Positions 18,995 to 29,491 are shown, counted from the stretch's first letter. The stretch is 64,000 bases of DNA from Acidimicrobiales bacterium (GCA_022452145.1 JAKURY010000002.1:62001-126000); one strand, 5' to 3'. Made by a program: numbers and translations. Notes: a model not told the origin generated them from the sequence alone.

Positions 18995-21082
18995 ATGGCG
19001 AAGCGACACCCACTCCAGAAGACCCGCAACATCGGGATCATGGCCCACATCGACGCGGGCAAGACCACTACGACGGAGCGGATCCTCTACTACACCGGCG
19101 TCAACTACAAGATCGGTGAGGTCCACGACGGCGCAGCCACCATGGACTGGATGGAGCAGGAACAGGAGCGGGGTATCACCATCACCTCCGCCGCCACAAG
19201 CTGCTTCTGGAACGACCACCGCATCAACATCATCGACACCCCGGGCCACGTGGACTTCACGGTCGAGGTGGAGCGTTCCCTGCGCGTGCTGGACGGTGCC
19301 GTGGCCGTGTTCGACGGTGTGGCCGGCGTGGAGCCCCAGACCGAGACGGTCTGGCGCCAGGCAGACAAGTACAAGGTTCCCCGTATGTGCTTCATCAACA
19401 AGATGGACCGCACCGGCGCCGACTTCTACTTCGTGCTGGGCACCATCAGGGAGCGCCTGGGCTGCAACACGGCGGTGGTTCAGCTGCCCATCGGTGCCGA
19501 GTCGGGGTTCGCCGGCGTCATCGACCTGGTCGAGATGAACGCCCTGGTCTGGAAGGGCGAGGACCTGGGTGCCACCTGGGACGTCGTGGACATCCCCGAG
19601 GACCTCGTGGACACGGCCGACGAGTACCGGGCCTACCTCATCGACGTGCTGTCGGAGTTCGACGAGAACATCCTCGAGAAGTTCGTCGGCGACGAGGACA
19701 TCACCGCCGCCGACGTGCGCTCGGCGGTGCGGACCGGCACCCTGGCCGGCCACTGCGTGCCGATCCTCACCGGCTCCGCATTCAAGAACAAGGGAGTGCA
19801 GACGCTCCTGGACGCGGTGGTGGAGTACCTGCCGTCGCCCATCGACCTCCCGCCCGTCGAGGGCGTGCACCCCAGGACTGGTGACGTCGAGGAGCGCGAG
19901 GCCGACGATTCGGCTCCCTTCGCCGCCCTGGCGTTCAAGATCATGACCGACCCCCACGTCGGCAAGCTCGTCTACTTCCGGACCTACAGCGGCATGCTCG
20001 ACAAGGGCTCCGCGGTGCTGAACACCCGCACCGGCAACAAGGAACGCCTCGGCCGCATCCTCGAGATGCACGCCAACGACCGCGAGGACCGCGACGAGGT
20101 ACGTACCGGCGACATCGTGGCTGGCATCGGTCTCAAGAACACCCGCACCGGCGACACCCTCTGTGACCCGAACCACCCGATCGTGCTCGAGCAGCTCGAG
20201 TTCCCCGAGCCGGTCATCCACGTGGCCGTGGAGCCCCGCTCCAAGGCCGACCAGGACAGGATGGGCAAGGCCTTGGGTGCACTGGCCGAGGAGGATCCCA
20301 CCTTCACCGTCCGCAGCGACGAGGAGACGGGCCAGACCATCATCGGCGGCATGGGCGAACTCCACCTAGAGGTGCTGGTCGACCGGATGCTCAGGGAGTT
20401 CCGGGTCGACGCCAACGTGGGCCGTCCACAGGTGGCGTACCGCGAGACCATCACCAGGCCGGTCCTAGACCACCGCTACACCCACAAGAAGCAGACCGGC
20501 GGTTCGGGCCAGTACGCCGAGATCGTGGCCAGCCTCGAGCCCTACACCGAGGACGGGTCGACCTACCTGTTCGAGGACAACGTCCGCGGGGGTCGCATTC
20601 CCAAGGAGTACATACCGTCGGTGGACGCCGGCGTGCAGTTGGCGACCACCAACGGCCCGCTGGCCGGCTTCCAGGTCCTGGGCCTGAAGGTCAGCCTGAA
20701 CGACGGCAAGTCGCACGACGTGGACTCCTCGGAGATGGCGTTCAAGATCGCCGCCCAGGCCTGGTTCCGCGAAGCGATGCGCCTGGCCAGGCCGGTCCTC
20801 CTGGAGCCGGTCATGTCCGTCGAGGTCGTCACGCCGGAGAACTACATGGGCGACGTGGTCGGCGACCTCAACGCCCGTCGCGGCAGGGTCGGCCAGCTGG
20901 AGGCCCGGAGTGGCAACCAGGTCGTCAGCGCTCAGGTGCCGCTGTCCGAGATGTTCGGGTACGCTACCGATCTTCGGTCGCGCACCCAGGGTCGTGCGAC
21001 CTACACCATGCAGTTCGACTCGTACCAGCAGACCCCCGGGTCGGTGCAGGAGGAGATCACCCGTCGTATCCACGGCGAGTGA
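18995..21082 (+). CDS. fusA: Elongation factor G
   Basis: 695 aa translocation GTPase. G1 motif [15 protein letters not shown] near residue 18, switch-[12 protein letters not shown]4 NKMD, then the domain II-V architecture ending in a region with [18 protein letters not shown]. The length is normal for canonical EF-G rather than the EF-G2 paralogues. It lies between rpsG and tuf as in the ancestral str operon. Confidence 0.97.
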   Translation: MAKRHPLQKTRNIGIMAHIDAGKTTTTERILYYTGVNYKIGEVHDGAATMDWMEQEQERGITITSAATSCFWNDHRINIIDTPGHVDFTVEVERSLRVLDGAVAVFDGVAGVEPQTETVWRQADKYKVPRMCFINKMDRTGADFYFVLGTIRERLGCNTAVVQLPIGAESGFAGVIDLVEMNALVWKGEDLGATWDVVDIPEDLVDTADEYRAYLIDVLSEFDENILEKFVGDEDITAADVRSAVRTGTLAGHCVPILTGSAFKNKGVQTLLDAVVEYLPSPIDLPPVEGVHPRTGDVEEREADDSAPFAALAFKIMTDPHVGKLVYFRTYSGMLDKGSAVLNTRTGNKERLGRILEMHANDREDRDEVRTGDIVAGIGLKNTRTGDTLCDPNHPIVLEQLEFPEPVIHVAVEPRSKADQDRMGKALGALAEEDPTFTVRSDEETGQTIIGGMGELHLEVLVDRMLREFRVDANVGRPQVAYRETITRPVLDHRYTHKKQTGGSGQYAEIVASLEPYTEDGSTYLFEDNVRGGRIPKEYIPSVDAGVQLATTNGPLAGFQVLGLKVSLNDGKSHDVDSSEMAFKIAAQAWFREAMRLARPVLLEPVMSVEVVTPENYMGDVVGDLNARRGRVGQLEARSGNQVVSAQVPLSEMFGYATDLRSRTQGRATYTMQFDSYQQTPGSVQEEITRRIHGE

Positions 21083-21134
21083 CCTCCGCAGGCCCGTCCG
21101 GGCAACTCCGAAAATAACCCAAGGAAGTAACGCA

Positions 21135-22325
21135 ATGGCCAAGGCCCACTTCGAGCGGAACAAGCCCCACGTGAACGTGGGCACGATGGGACACATCGAC
21201 CACGGGAAGACCACCCTGACCGCGGCGATCACCAAGGTTCTCTCCGACCGTGATCCCGACGCCACGCAGTTCACCGAGTTCGACGACATCGACAAGGCGC
21301 CCGAGGAGCGGGAGCGGGGCATCACGATCAACGTGAGCCACGTCGAATACGAGACCCCGAACCGGCACTACGCACACGTCGACATGCCGGGTCACGCCGA
21401 CTACATCAAGAACATGATCACCGGCGCCGCCCAGGTGGACGGTGCGATCCTGGTGGTGTCGGCCGCCGACGGCCCGATGCCCCAGACCCGTGAGCACGTC
21501 CTGCTGGCCCGCCAGGTCGGCGTACCGAAGATCATCGTTGCCCTCAACAAGTGCGACATGGTCGACGACGAGGAGCTCCTCGAGCTGGTCGAGCTGGAGG
21601 TCCGCGAACTCCTGGACCAGTACGAGTTCCCGGGCGACGACACCCCGATCGTGAGGGTCTCTGCGCTGAACGCCCTGGAGGGTGACGCCGAGTCCGCCGA
21701 GCAGATCGTGGACCTGATGAGCCAGGTCGATGAGTACATCCCGACACCCGAGCGCGACGTCGACAAGCCCTTCCTCATGCCGATCGAGGACGTGTTCTCG
21801 ATCACCGGCCGTGGCACCGTGGTGACCGGTCGTGTCGAGCAGGGCATCGTCAACACCGGTGACAACATCGAGATCATCGGCCTCAAGGACACCCAGAAAA
21901 CGGTCTGTACGGGCGTCGAGATGTTCCGCAAACTCCTCGACGAGGGTCGGGCCGGCGACAACATCGGAGCCCTGCTGCGCGGCATCGACAAGGACGAGGT
22001 CCAGCGTGGCCAGGTCCTGGCCAAGCCGGGCTCGATCACCCCGCACACCAACTTCGAGTCCGAGGTCTACGTGCTGACCAAGGCCGAGGGTGGTCGGCAC
22101 AAGCCGTTCTTCTCCAACTACCGTCCGCAGTTCTACTTCCGGACCACCGACGTGACCGGCATGATCGAGCTGCCCGAGGGCACCGAGATGTGCATGCCCG
22201 GCGACAACACGACCATGACCGTCGAGCTCATCGCTCCGATCGCCATGGACGAGGGCCTGCGCTTCGCCATCCGTGAGGGTGGACGTACCGTGGGTGCCGG
22301 CGCCGTCACCAAGATCCTCAAGTAG
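21135..22325 (+). CDS. tuf: Elongation factor Tu
   Basis: 396 aa from ATG 21135 with AAGGAAG at 21121-21127. G1 [28 protein letters not shown] (effector loop), [20 protein letters not shown]; domains II and III complete to the final GAVTKILK. The first residues [17 protein letters not shown] match actinobacterial EF-Tu. This is the only tuf in the window. rpsJ starts 9 nt downstream. Confidence 0.97.
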   Translation: MAKAHFERNKPHVNVGTMGHIDHGKTTLTAAITKVLSDRDPDATQFTEFDDIDKAPEERERGITINVSHVEYETPNRHYAHVDMPGHADYIKNMITGAAQVDGAILVVSAADGPMPQTREHVLLARQVGVPKIIVALNKCDMVDDEELLELVELEVRELLDQYEFPGDDTPIVRVSALNALEGDAESAEQIVDLMSQVDEYIPTPERDVDKPFLMPIEDVFSITGRGTVVTGRVEQGIVNTGDNIEIIGLKDTQKTVCTGVEMFRKLLDEGRAGDNIGALLRGIDKDEVQRGQVLAKPGSITPHTNFESEVYVLTKAEGGRHKPFFSNYRPQFYFRTTDVTGMIELPEGTEMCMPGDNTTMTVELIAPIAMDEGLRFAIREGGRTVGAGAVTKILK

Positions 22326-22334
22326 CCGACCACC

Positions 22335-22655
22335 ATGGCTGCAGGACAGAGGATCCGGATCCGGCTGAAGGCCTACGACCACCAGGTCATCGACCAGTCG
22401 ACGAAGAAGATCGTCGAGACGGTTCGACGGACCCAGGCCGATCTCAGGGGTCCGGTGCCGCTGCCGACCGAGAAGCACCGCTACACGGTCATCCGTGGCC
22501 CCTTCAAGGACAAGGACTCCAGGGAGCACTTCGAGATGCGCATCCACAAGCGCCTGCTCGACATCCTGAACCCTTCGCCCAAGACGGTCGATTCCCTCCA
22601 GCGCCTGGACCTACCGGCCGGGGTGGACATCGAGATCAAGATCCAGCAGGTCTGA
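22335..22655 (+). CDS. rpsJ: 30S ribosomal protein S10
   Basis: 106 aa, standard length: [11 protein letters not shown]-type N-terminus (here [14 protein letters not shown]), the tRNA-side loop, and [21 protein letters not shown] at the end. S10 also serves as NusE, the partner of NusB and NusG. It is co-transcribed with tuf and then cut off from rplC by a terminator and an opposing gene, which is unusual because rpsJ normally heads the S10 operon. Confidence 0.97.
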   Translation: MAAGQRIRIRLKAYDHQVIDQSTKKIVETVRRTQADLRGPVPLPTEKHRYTVIRGPFKDKDSREHFEMRIHKRLLDILNPSPKTVDSLQRLDLPAGVDIEIKIQQV

Positions 22656-22691
22656 TACCAGCCTGTCGGACGGCTGGCCGACCCGACCTAC

Positions 22692-22716
22692 GGAGCGCCC
22701 CTTTGGGGCGCTCCCG
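22692..22716 (+). terminator. Terminator after rpsJ
   Basis: Perfect 10-bp stem GGAGCGCCCC / GGGGCGCTCC with a TTT loop, followed by CGTCCGTTCT. It also lies at the 3' side of the opposing transporter gene and may act on both strands. Confidence 0.85.
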
Positions 22717-22749
22717 TCCGTTCTGGGGTTGGGTCCCCGGCCCCGGGTG

Positions 22750-23865
22750 TCAGTCCGGGCGCGGTCGATCGCCGTGGCCCCGTCGAAGGCTGCTCTCGGC
22801 GATCAGGTGCTCTGACACCTCGTGGCGCTCAGTCTCGGCGGCGATCACCGCCTGGATGGTCGCCGCTGCGGGAAGGGCCAGCAGCGCGCCGACCACGCCC
22901 AGGACGGCCGAGCCGGCTATGACCGCTCCAAAGGCCACCGCCACGTGGAGCTTCATGGTGTGGGCGGTGATCCTGGGGGCCAGCAAGTAGTTCTCCACCT
23001 GCTGGTAGGCGGCCACCACCGCCATGACCCAGAGGCCGTCCACCGGGTCGCCCAGCAGTGCGATGACGAGTGGGAGGGCGCCCGCTATGTAGGTGCCGAC
23101 CACGGGCACGAACTGGGACATGACGCCCACCCACAGGGCAAGGGCCAGCGACGACGGCAGCCCGATGACCTCGAAGGCCGCCCAGTGGACCAGCGACGAC
23201 GCGAGGGCCAGGATGCTTCGGGAGAGGATGTAGCCGCCGGTCTTCTCGATGGCCAGGTCCCAGACCTCCAGCACGTGGCGCTGGTGGCGCTCGGCGAGGA
23301 ACGAGCACACGATTCGCCGTAACTTCGGCCCCTCGGCCACCAGGTAGAAGGTGAACAGACCGACGGTGAACAGTTGGAACAGCACGTTCACCACCGTCGT
23401 CCCGAACCGGGCCAGGTCGTCGGCCACGTTACCCAGTCGCCTAGCGAGGGCGCCGGTGTCGTAGTCGGCCCGCAGGTCGGTCGTGGCGTTCTGGATGCCG
23501 AAGCTGTCCTCCAGCCAGCCGTCGATGTCCTCGAGGTAGGTGGGCACGTTCTCGCTGAAGTCGGTGACCTGTTCGGCTAGGAGGCTGCCCACCTGGACGC
23601 CGAATCCCCCCACGGCGGCCACCATGGCCAACATCACCAGGGCGGTGCCTGGACCCCGACGGAGGCCGGCTCGTTCCAGCCGGTTGACGGCCGGTTCGAG
23701 GGCGAACGACACGAAGAACGACACCAGCAGGACCAGGAGCAGCGGTCGGAGCGCCGATACGACGCCTCGGAGGTACCAGAGGGCGGCGATGCCGACCAGC
23801 AGGCTGAGGATGGACCGCCTTGCCCATGGCGGGAGTGTCCTCGTCTCGGAAGCCGGCTCGGTCAT
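22750..23865 (-). CDS. AI-2E family transporter (PF01594-type membrane protein)
   Basis: 371 aa with the typical pattern: two or three N-terminal membrane segments (LLVGIAALWYLRG, LLLVLLVSFFVSFALEPAVNRL), a long soluble middle, then a cluster of C-terminal helices including SQFVPVVGTYIAGALPLVIALL and the family signature QQVENYLLAPRI. The family includes the quorum-signal exporter TqsA and Na+/H+ antiporters; the substrate here cannot be told. It faces against the ribosomal genes and sits between rpsJ and rplC. On its own strand TTGACC (complement of 23925-23930) may be a -35, but no good -10 goes with it. Confidence 0.88.
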   Translation of the reverse strand: MTEPASETRTLPPWARRSILSLLVGIAALWYLRGVVSALRPLLLVLLVSFFVSFALEPAVNRLERAGLRRGPGTALVMLAMVAAVGGFGVQVGSLLAEQVTDFSENVPTYLEDIDGWLEDSFGIQNATTDLRADYDTGALARRLGNVADDLARFGTTVVNVLFQLFTVGLFTFYLVAEGPKLRRIVCSFLAERHQRHVLEVWDLAIEKTGGYILSRSILALASSLVHWAAFEVIGLPSSLALALWVGVMSQFVPVVGTYIAGALPLVIALLGDPVDGLWVMAVVAAYQQVENYLLAPRITAHTMKLHVAVAFGAVIAGSAVLGVVGALLALPAAATIQAVIAAETERHEVSEHLIAESSLRRGHGDRPRPD

Positions 23866-23991
23866 GGGTGGTTGCCGTGAGAACGGCGAAATGAAAGCGA
23901 TTCCACGATCAGATCGACGCTACCGGTCAACCTTTCGGGCGGTGGGGATGCAGCGTGGCGGGCGCCACACGACCTTCATCCGCCGGGTCGG

Positions 23992-24020
23992 TTGTGGCCC
24001 GATCGGAACGGCCGTATCGT
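23992..24020 (+). promoter_or_regulatory. rplC (S10-operon) promoter
   Basis: TTGTGG (23992-23997), 17-nt spacer, TATCGT (24015-24020). It lies in the 355-nt gap between the divergent transporter gene and rplC and replaces the promoter that would normally lie before rpsJ. Confidence 0.65.
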
Positions 24021-24026
24021 TGTCTA

Positions 24027-24220
24027 CTGCGCTCCGGAGGGTCCGGTGCTGCCAACCGACGTCCGATCAGGCGCCAGGTCCCACCAGGGTCTGACGAACC
24101 GAACGGCACAACCGAATCACCGCTCCGCCGGGCCATGCCCGTGCGGAGTGTTCGCGTGAATGGCCCACGAACGGGCCAGCCGCCGTTGGGAGTCCACCGG
24201 CGCCAGTCGCAGGAGCCATC
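24027..24220 (+). promoter_or_regulatory. rplC untranslated leader with hairpins
   Basis: About 190 nt between the predicted transcription start and rplC. Two hairpins are visible: CGCTCCGC (24121-24128) with GCGGAGTG (24143-24150), and TGGCCC (24161-24166) with GGGCCA (24173-24178). In E. coli L4 controls the S10 operon through a leader before rpsJ; whether this leader has a similar role is inference. Confidence 0.35.
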
Positions 24221-24862
24221 ATGGCCAACAAGGCAGTCGTCGGCATCAAGGTCGGCATGACACAGGTGTGGGATGACGACAACCGCGTCCTTCCGGTCAC
24301 CGTGCTGCGTGTCAGCCCCAACCGTGTCGTCCAGATCAAGACCACCGAGCGGGACGGCTACACGGCCCTGCAGGTGACCGTCGGCAACAGGGATGCCGGA
24401 AGGCTCAACCGCCCGGAGGCCGGCCACTTCGCCGCCGGTGGCGTGGACGCCGGGGACCGCCTCGTCGAGCTACGCCTCGACGACGTCGAGGGCTACGAGG
24501 TTGGACAGGAGATCACGGTGGAGTCGCTGGCCGACCTGGGCCACGTCGACGTGACAGCGGTCAGCAAGGGCAAGGGCTTCGCCGGCGTCATGAAGCGCCA
24601 CGGCTTCAAGGGCCAGCGGGCCTCCCACGGCGCCCACAAGGTCCACCGCAAGCCCGGCGCCATCGGCCAGTGCGCCACCCCGTCGAGGGTGTTCAAGGGC
24701 AAGCGCATGCCGGGTCGGATGGGAAACCAGAAGACCACCACGCTGAACCTCCAGATCGTGCAGGCCGATGCCGAGCGTGAGCTGCTCCTGGTCCGCGGTT
24801 CGGTGCCCGGTCCCCGTGGCGCCACGGTCCTGATTCGCGACGCGGTGAAGGGAGGCCGGTGA
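24221..24862 (+). CDS. rplC: 50S ribosomal protein L3
   Basis: 213 aa, first gene of the shortened S10 operon. Starts MANKAVVGIKVGMTQVWDDD; contains the conserved KGKGFAGVMKRHGFKGQ and RMPGRMGNQ segments that reach the peptidyl-transferase region. AGGAG at 24211-24215 precedes the ATG. The stop overlaps the rplD start (TGATG). Confidence 0.97.
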   Translation: MANKAVVGIKVGMTQVWDDDNRVLPVTVLRVSPNRVVQIKTTERDGYTALQVTVGNRDAGRLNRPEAGHFAAGGVDAGDRLVELRLDDVEGYEVGQEITVESLADLGHVDVTAVSKGKGFAGVMKRHGFKGQRASHGAHKVHRKPGAIGQCATPSRVFKGKRMPGRMGNQKTTTLNLQIVQADAERELLLVRGSVPGPRGATVLIRDAVKGGR

Positions 24863-25536
24863 TGGCGAAGGTCGACGTCCTCAGCCTGACGGGCGCAGCG
24901 GCCGGCTCCGTGGAACTCGACGACCACACGTTCGGCATCCAGCCGAACGTCGCCGTAATGCACCAGGTCGTGACCGCCCAGCTGGCCGCCCGCCGTTCAG
25001 GTACCCAGAGCACGCGGACCCGGGCGGAGTCCCGTGGTGGTGGTGCCAAACCGTGGGCCCAGAAGGGCACCGGTCGGGCCCGCCACGGTTCGATCCGTTC
25101 GCCGCAGTGGCGCGGTGGTGGCGTGGCCCTAGGCCCGAAGCCCCGGAGCTACGCACAGAAGACCCCCAGGAAGATGATCCGCCTGGCGCTGCGTTCAGCG
25201 CTGAGCGACCGTGCTGCCGAGGGCAGGGTCGTCGTGGTCGACGCCTGGAACTTCGATGTACCGAAGACGAAGGACGCCGTGGCCGCCCTGGCTGCCGTCG
25301 GCGTCCAGGGTCGGGCCCTGGTGGTGGCCGAGCGCGGCGACGAGATCACCTGGAAGAGCTTCGCCAACCTGGCCGAGGTGCACGTGCTCTCGCCCGGCGA
25401 GTTGAACGCCTACGACGTCCTGGTGAGCGACTACGTCGTGTTCACCCGGGCCACCCTGCCCGCCTTCTCTTCACCGGTATCGGCAGATCCGGTGCTCGAG
25501 GCGGACACCGATCCCAGCGGGGAGGAAGAAGAGTGA
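24862..25536 (+). CDS. rplD: 50S ribosomal protein L4
   Basis: 224 aa from ATG 24862; GGGAGG at 24850-24855 supports this rather than the GTG one codon earlier. The exit-tunnel loop GGGAKPWAQKGTGRARHGS is conserved. The C-terminus carries a short acidic tail ([13 protein letters not shown]) beyond the family core. In enterobacteria L4 also autoregulates its operon. The stop overlaps the rplW GTG. Confidence 0.96.
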   Translation: MAKVDVLSLTGAAAGSVELDDHTFGIQPNVAVMHQVVTAQLAARRSGTQSTRTRAESRGGGAKPWAQKGTGRARHGSIRSPQWRGGGVALGPKPRSYAQKTPRKMIRLALRSALSDRAAEGRVVVVDAWNFDVPKTKDAVAALAAVGVQGRALVVAERGDEITWKSFANLAEVHVLSPGELNAYDVLVSDYVVFTRATLPAFSSPVSADPVLEADTDPSGEEEE

Positions 25537-25823
25537 AGGACGCCCGTGACGTCATCGTGAAGCCGGTCGTGTCCGAGAAGTCCTACGCCCTGATGGAGGA
25601 CCACGTCTACACGTTCGAGGTCGTGAGGTCGGCTTCCAAGCCCGAGATCCGCGAGGCCGTGGAATCGATCTTCGAGGTCAAGGTGCTCAAGGTGAACACC
25701 CTCAACCGAGACGGCAAGCGCAAGCGGAACCGAGGCCTCCCCACCTACGGCAAGCGCCCGGACGTCAAGCGGGCATACGTCACCCTCGTCGAGGGTGAGT
25801 CGATCGAGTTGTTCGAGGTCTAG
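25533..25823 (+). CDS. rplW: 50S ribosomal protein L23
   Basis: 96 aa from GTG 25533, which overlaps the rplD stop by 4 nt. The family pattern [15 protein letters not shown]...YTFEV...KPEIREAVE is complete. L23 lies at the tunnel exit and docks trigger factor and SRP. A longer open frame upstream within rplD is a shadow. Confidence 0.96.
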   Translation: MKDARDVIVKPVVSEKSYALMEDHVYTFEVVRSASKPEIREAVESIFEVKVLKVNTLNRDGKRKRNRGLPTYGKRPDVKRAYVTLVEGESIELFEV

Positions 25824-25827
25824 ACCC

Positions 25828-26664
25828 ATGCCGCAGCGCAAGCGCAAGCCGACCAGTCCCGGCCGCCGGTTCCAGACCGTCGCCGACTTCTCGGACATCA
25901 CGAAGACCACGCCGGAGCGGTCCCTGACCGAGAAGAAGACCAGCACCGGTGGTCGCAACAACTACGGCCGCAAGACGGCGCGCCACCGCGGTGGCGGCCA
26001 CAAGCGCCAGTACCGGGTGATCGACTTCCGGCGCAATAAGGACGGCGTGCCGGCCAAGGTGGCTGCCCTCGAGTACGACCCGAACCGCAGTTGCCGGATC
26101 CTGCTCCTCCACTACCACGACGGCGAGAAGCGCTACATCCTCGCCCCGAAGGGCGTGCAGGTGGGAGAGACGTTGCAGTCCGGCCATGGCAGCGAGATCA
26201 GGTCGGGCAACGCCCTGCCGCTGCGCTACATCCCGGTCGGCACCGTGGTCCACAACGTCGAGATGCAGCCCGGCGGGGGCGGCAAGATCGCCCGTAGCGC
26301 CGGTTCCAGCGTCCAGCTGGTCGCCAAGGAGGGCGACTTCGCCACCCTGCGCCTGCCCAGCACGGAGATGCGGCGAGTCCGCATCGACTGCCGTGCCACG
26401 GTCGGCGAGGTTGGCAACCAGGAACACGAGTTGACCAAGATCGGGAAGGCCGGTCGCAACCGCTGGAAGGGCGTCCGCCCGCAGACCCGCGGTGTCGCGA
26501 TGAACCCGGTCGACCACCCACTGGGCGGCGGCGAGGGCAAGTCCTCCGGTGGCCGGCATCCGGTGTCGCCCTGGGGCCAGCCCGAGGGCCGTACCCGCAA
26601 GCGGGGCAAGCAGTCCGACAAGATGATCGTGCGTCGCCGCCGTCGGCGCGGGTCGCGGAGGTAA
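25828..26664 (+). CDS. rplB: 50S ribosomal protein L2
   Basis: 278 aa from ATG 25828, full length. Contains [22 protein letters not shown] and the peptidyl-transferase-associated stretch [21 protein letters not shown] with the conserved His. It is one of the most conserved ribosomal proteins and is required for subunit joining. It follows rplW by 4 nt. Confidence 0.97.
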   Translation: MPQRKRKPTSPGRRFQTVADFSDITKTTPERSLTEKKTSTGGRNNYGRKTARHRGGGHKRQYRVIDFRRNKDGVPAKVAALEYDPNRSCRILLLHYHDGEKRYILAPKGVQVGETLQSGHGSEIRSGNALPLRYIPVGTVVHNVEMQPGGGGKIARSAGSSVQLVAKEGDFATLRLPSTEMRRVRIDCRATVGEVGNQEHELTKIGKAGRNRWKGVRPQTRGVAMNPVDHPLGGGEGKSSGGRHPVSPWGQPEGRTRKRGKQSDKMIVRRRRRRGSRR

Positions 26665-26670
26665 TCGGCG

Positions 26671-26949
26671 ATGCCGAGGAGTCTCAAAAAGGGTCCGTTC
26701 GTGGACGACCACCTACTCAAGAAGGTGGACGTGTTGAACGCGTCCGGAGAAAAGAGGGTCATCAGGACGTGGTCGCGCCGGTCCACCATCGTGCCCGAAA
26801 TGGTCGGTCACACGATCGGTGTCCACGACGGCCGCAAGCACGTCCCGGTGTACGTGACCGAGTCGATGGTCGGGCACAAGCTGGGTGAGTTCGCCCCGAC
26901 CCGGACCTTCCGCTCCCACGCCGGCCAGGAGAAGGGCGGCAACCGCTGA
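26671..26949 (+). CDS. rpsS: 30S ribosomal protein S19
   Basis: 92 aa, begins [19 protein letters not shown], ends with the [11 protein letters not shown] motif typical of S19. Head protein that contacts S13 (encoded at 35,998). Its TGA overlaps the rplV ATG. Confidence 0.97.
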   Translation: MPRSLKKGPFVDDHLLKKVDVLNASGEKRVIRTWSRRSTIVPEMVGHTIGVHDGRKHVPVYVTESMVGHKLGEFAPTRTFRSHAGQEKGGNR

Positions 26950-27605
26950 TGGTCGCCGCCAAGACCAACGAGCGTCCGGGAACCCGGGCCGTCGTCCGGT
27001 ACGTCCGCGTGTCGGCCTCCAAGGCCCGCGAGGTACTCGACCTCATCCGCGGCGAGTCGTACGGCCGGGCAGCCGAGATCCTGGCGTTCTCCGAGCGTTC
27101 CGTGTCCGAGGTCATCGCCAAGGGCCTCGACTCGGCGGTCGCCAACGCCGAGAACAACGACGGCATCCCGGCCGAGGAACTCCATGTGTCGGCCTGCTAC
27201 GCCGACGAGGGTCCGACGCTGAAGCGCTGGCGACCCCGTGCCCGGGGACGGGCCACCCGCATCAACAAGCGGACCTGCCACATCACGATCATCGTGAGCC
27301 GGTACGACGAGGCGACCCTAGAGGTCCTGCGCGAGCGTGAGGCCTCCAGTGGCCGGGTCGGGTCGAGTGCCCATGCAGCGGAGTCCCGCCGCCAGCGGGT
27401 CCAGCGCAGCCGTGCCGCCGCCGAGGAGGCAGCGCACGACCATGACCACGAGGACGATGACGTGGCGCCGGTGGTAGCCGAGTCCGCCGATGCGGCCGAA
27501 GACGCCGCTGAGACTGCCGAAGATGCCGCCGAGACCGCCGAAGATGCCGCCGTGGAGAACGACGCCGACGAGTCGGCCGACGACGCTGAGAAAGAGGCCA
27601 CCTGA
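26949..27605 (+). CDS. rplV: 50S ribosomal protein L22 with long acidic tail
   Basis: 218 aa. The first ~115 residues are a normal L22 ([24 protein letters not shown], and the tunnel hairpin ending in [18 protein letters not shown]). About 100 extra residues follow, rich in Ala, Glu and Asp and including a His/Asp patch ([10 protein letters not shown]) and three 7-residue repeats. The tail would lie on the ribosome surface; similar tails occur in other actinobacteria but this one is long. The stop overlaps rpsC. Confidence 0.95.
   Translation: MVAAKTNERPGTRAVVRYVRVSASKAREVLDLIRGESYGRAAEILAFSERSVSEVIAKGLDSAVANAENNDGIPAEELHVSACYADEGPTLKRWRPRARGRATRINKRTCHITIIVSRYDEATLEVLREREASSGRVGSSAHAAESRRQRVQRSRAAAEEAAHDHDHEDDDVAPVVAESADAAEDAAETAEDAAETAEDAAVENDADESADDAEKEAT
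27495..27557 (+). repeat. 21-bp tandem repeat in rplV tail
   Basis: Three near-identical 21-bp units (27495-27515, 27516-27536, 27537-27557) encode AEDAAET-type heptads. The units are in frame, and the copies differ mainly by synonymous changes. Confidence 0.9.
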
Positions 27606-28552
27606 TGGGCCAGAAGGTCAATCCGTACGGCTTCCGCCTGGGGATCACCACCGACTGGAAGTCGCGGTGGTTCGCCAGTAGGCAGGAGTACGCCGAGAAC
27701 CTCATCCAGGACTGGAAGGTCCGCGACTACCTCATGACAGAGCTGCCGCACGCAGCCATCAGCCGGGTCGAGGTGGAGCGCACCCGCGACCGGGTCCGCG
27801 TCGACGTCCACACCGCACGACCGGGCATCGTCATCGGTCGAAAGGGCACCGAGGCCGACCGCCTGCGGGCCGGTCTGGGTGAGATCACCGGGAACAACAG
27901 CGTCCAGCTCAACATCCAGGAGATCAAGGAACCGGAGCTGGACGCGGCCCTGATAGCCCAGGGTGTGGCCGACCAGTTGGCCGGCCGGGTCGCCTTCCGT
28001 CGGGCCATGAAGCGCGCCGTCCAGAACGCCCAGAAGGCCGGCGCCCTGGGGATCCGGGTCCAGTGCTCGGGCCGCCTGGGTGGCGCCGAGATGTCCAGGA
28101 CCGAGTGGTACCGCGAGGGCCGGGTGCCGTTGCAAACGCTGAGGGCCGACATCGACTACGGATTCCGTGAGTCCCGTACCACCTACGGCCGCATCGGCGT
28201 GAAGGTCTGGATCTACCGGGGCGACATCCTGCCCTACAAGAGCCTGCTCGAGGACAAGGTCACGAAGGAGGCCGCCATGGCCGTCGGGGAGACGTCAGGG
28301 CAGGCCAGGCCACGCACCGTCGTTTCGTCGGCCGCCGCCCGCCGTCGAACCGATGCGGCCGAGGCCACGCAGGCGACCGAGGCCGAGGCCGAGGCCGAGG
28401 CCGAGGCACCTATCGCCGAGGCTGAGCCGACACCGCTGGTCAAGGAGGGCGACGCCGAGTTCGAGAAGCTCCTGGCCGAGGAGGAGGCCATCGAGGCCTC
28501 CACCCGCGAGGCCCATGAGACACCGCACTTCCGCGGCGGGGACGGTGACTGA
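27605..28552 (+). CDS. rpsC: 30S ribosomal protein S3 with C-terminal extension
   Basis: 315 aa. The core (about residues 1-215) includes [23 protein letters not shown], the KH-domain GxxG segment [13 protein letters not shown] and the C-terminal [23 protein letters not shown]. The remaining ~95 residues are low-complexity and acidic with an (Glu-Ala)n run. S3 forms part of the mRNA entry helicase together with S4 and S5. The start overlaps the rplV stop. Confidence 0.96.
   Translation: MGQKVNPYGFRLGITTDWKSRWFASRQEYAENLIQDWKVRDYLMTELPHAAISRVEVERTRDRVRVDVHTARPGIVIGRKGTEADRLRAGLGEITGNNSVQLNIQEIKEPELDAALIAQGVADQLAGRVAFRRAMKRAVQNAQKAGALGIRVQCSGRLGGAEMSRTEWYREGRVPLQTLRADIDYGFRESRTTYGRIGVKVWIYRGDILPYKSLLEDKVTKEAAMAVGETSGQARPRTVVSSAAARRRTDAAEATQATEAEAEAEAEAPIAEAEPTPLVKEGDAEFEKLLAEEEAIEASTREAHETPHFRGGDGD
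28379..28407 (+). repeat. GAGGCC hexanucleotide run in rpsC
   Basis: Nearly five consecutive GAGGCC units encode an Glu-Ala run in the S3 tail. Because the unit is six bases, slippage keeps the reading frame. Confidence 0.9.
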
Positions 28553-28554
28553 CC

Positions 28555-28971
28555 GTGCTGATGCCGAAGAAGGTCCGCCACCGCAAGCACCACCGCGGGC
28601 GCCTTAGGGGCACCTCCAAGGGCCAGACCGAGATCACCTTCGGTGAGTTCGGGATCCAGGCCCTCGAGCCGGGCTGGATCACCGCCCGCCAGATCGAAGC
28701 AGCCCGTATCGCCATGACCCGCCACATCAAGCGTGGCGGCAAGGTGTGGATCAACGTCTTCCCCGACAAGCCCGTCACCGAGAAGCCGGCCGAGACCCGC
28801 ATGGGTTCGGGCAAGGGCAACCCGGAGAAGTGGGTAGCCGTGGTGAAGCCGGGTCGCGTGCTGTTCGAGTTGTCCTACCACGACGCCGAGGTCGCCCGGG
28901 CCGCCCTGGACCGTGCCATCCAGAAGCTGCCGATCAAGGCGCGCTTCATCGTCCGTGAGGAGGGCTTCTAG
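28555..28971 (+). CDS. rplP: 50S ribosomal protein L16
   Basis: 138 aa. GTG 28555 is chosen over ATG 28561 because the conserved L16 N-terminus is M-L-x-P (here [15 protein letters not shown]). Further motifs [17 protein letters not shown] and [18 protein letters not shown] are intact. L16 sits at the A-site and central protuberance. Confidence 0.96.
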   Translation: MLMPKKVRHRKHHRGRLRGTSKGQTEITFGEFGIQALEPGWITARQIEAARIAMTRHIKRGGKVWINVFPDKPVTEKPAETRMGSGKGNPEKWVAVVKPGRVLFELSYHDAEVARAALDRAIQKLPIKARFIVREEGF

Positions 28972-28973
28972 CC

Positions 28974-29210
28974 ATGGCGAAGAAGAAGCCACTTGCCGAC
29001 CTCGGCGATACCGACCTGCGGGAGCGGCTCGGCGATGCCAAGGAGGAACTGTTCAACCTCCGCTTCCAGCTGGTCACCGGCCAGCTCGAGAACCACGCCC
29101 GGGTCGGGCGGGTCAAGAAGGAGGTAGCCCGTGTGCTGACCGAGCTGCGGGCCCGTGAGATCGACGCCGCCGAGGCCCTCGAGGCCGCAGGCGAGGAGGT
29201 GGCCGACTGA
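28974..29210 (+). CDS. rpmC: 50S ribosomal protein L29
   Basis: 78 aa. Two-helix protein with the signature LFNLRFQLVTGQLENHARVGRVKKEVARVLTELRARE. It is slightly longer than average owing to an Ala/Glu tail. It binds near the tunnel exit next to L23. The stop overlaps rpsQ. Confidence 0.96.
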   Translation: MAKKKPLADLGDTDLRERLGDAKEELFNLRFQLVTGQLENHARVGRVKKEVARVLTELRAREIDAAEALEAAGEEVAD

Positions 29211-29491
29211 TGGCCGAGACGAACGAAGCGACGGCCGAGCGCCCCAACCGCCGCAAGGTGCGTGAGGGCGTTGTGGTGTCCGACGTCCAGGACAAGACCG
29301 CGATCATCAAGACGGTCGACCGGGTCCGTCACCGGCGCTACGCCAAGACCGTCCAGCGGACCAAGCGCCTCCACGTCCATGACGAGGAGAACCAGCTGAA
29401 CGTGGGCGACCGCGTGCGTGTCCAGGAGACCCGTCCCGTCTCCAAGCTCAAGCGCTGGCGCCTGGTCGAGATCCTCGAGAGGGCGAAGTAA
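29210..29491 (+). CDS. rpsQ: 30S ribosomal protein S17
   Basis: 93 aa, OB-fold protein; conserved [27 protein letters not shown] and the [16 protein letters not shown] segment. A short N-terminal extension ([13 protein letters not shown]) precedes the core. Coupled to rplN by ATG overlapping the previous stop region. Confidence 0.96.
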   Translation: MAETNEATAERPNRRKVREGVVVSDVQDKTAIIKTVDRVRHRRYAKTVQRTKRLHVHDEENQLNVGDRVRVQETRPVSKLKRWRLVEILERAK

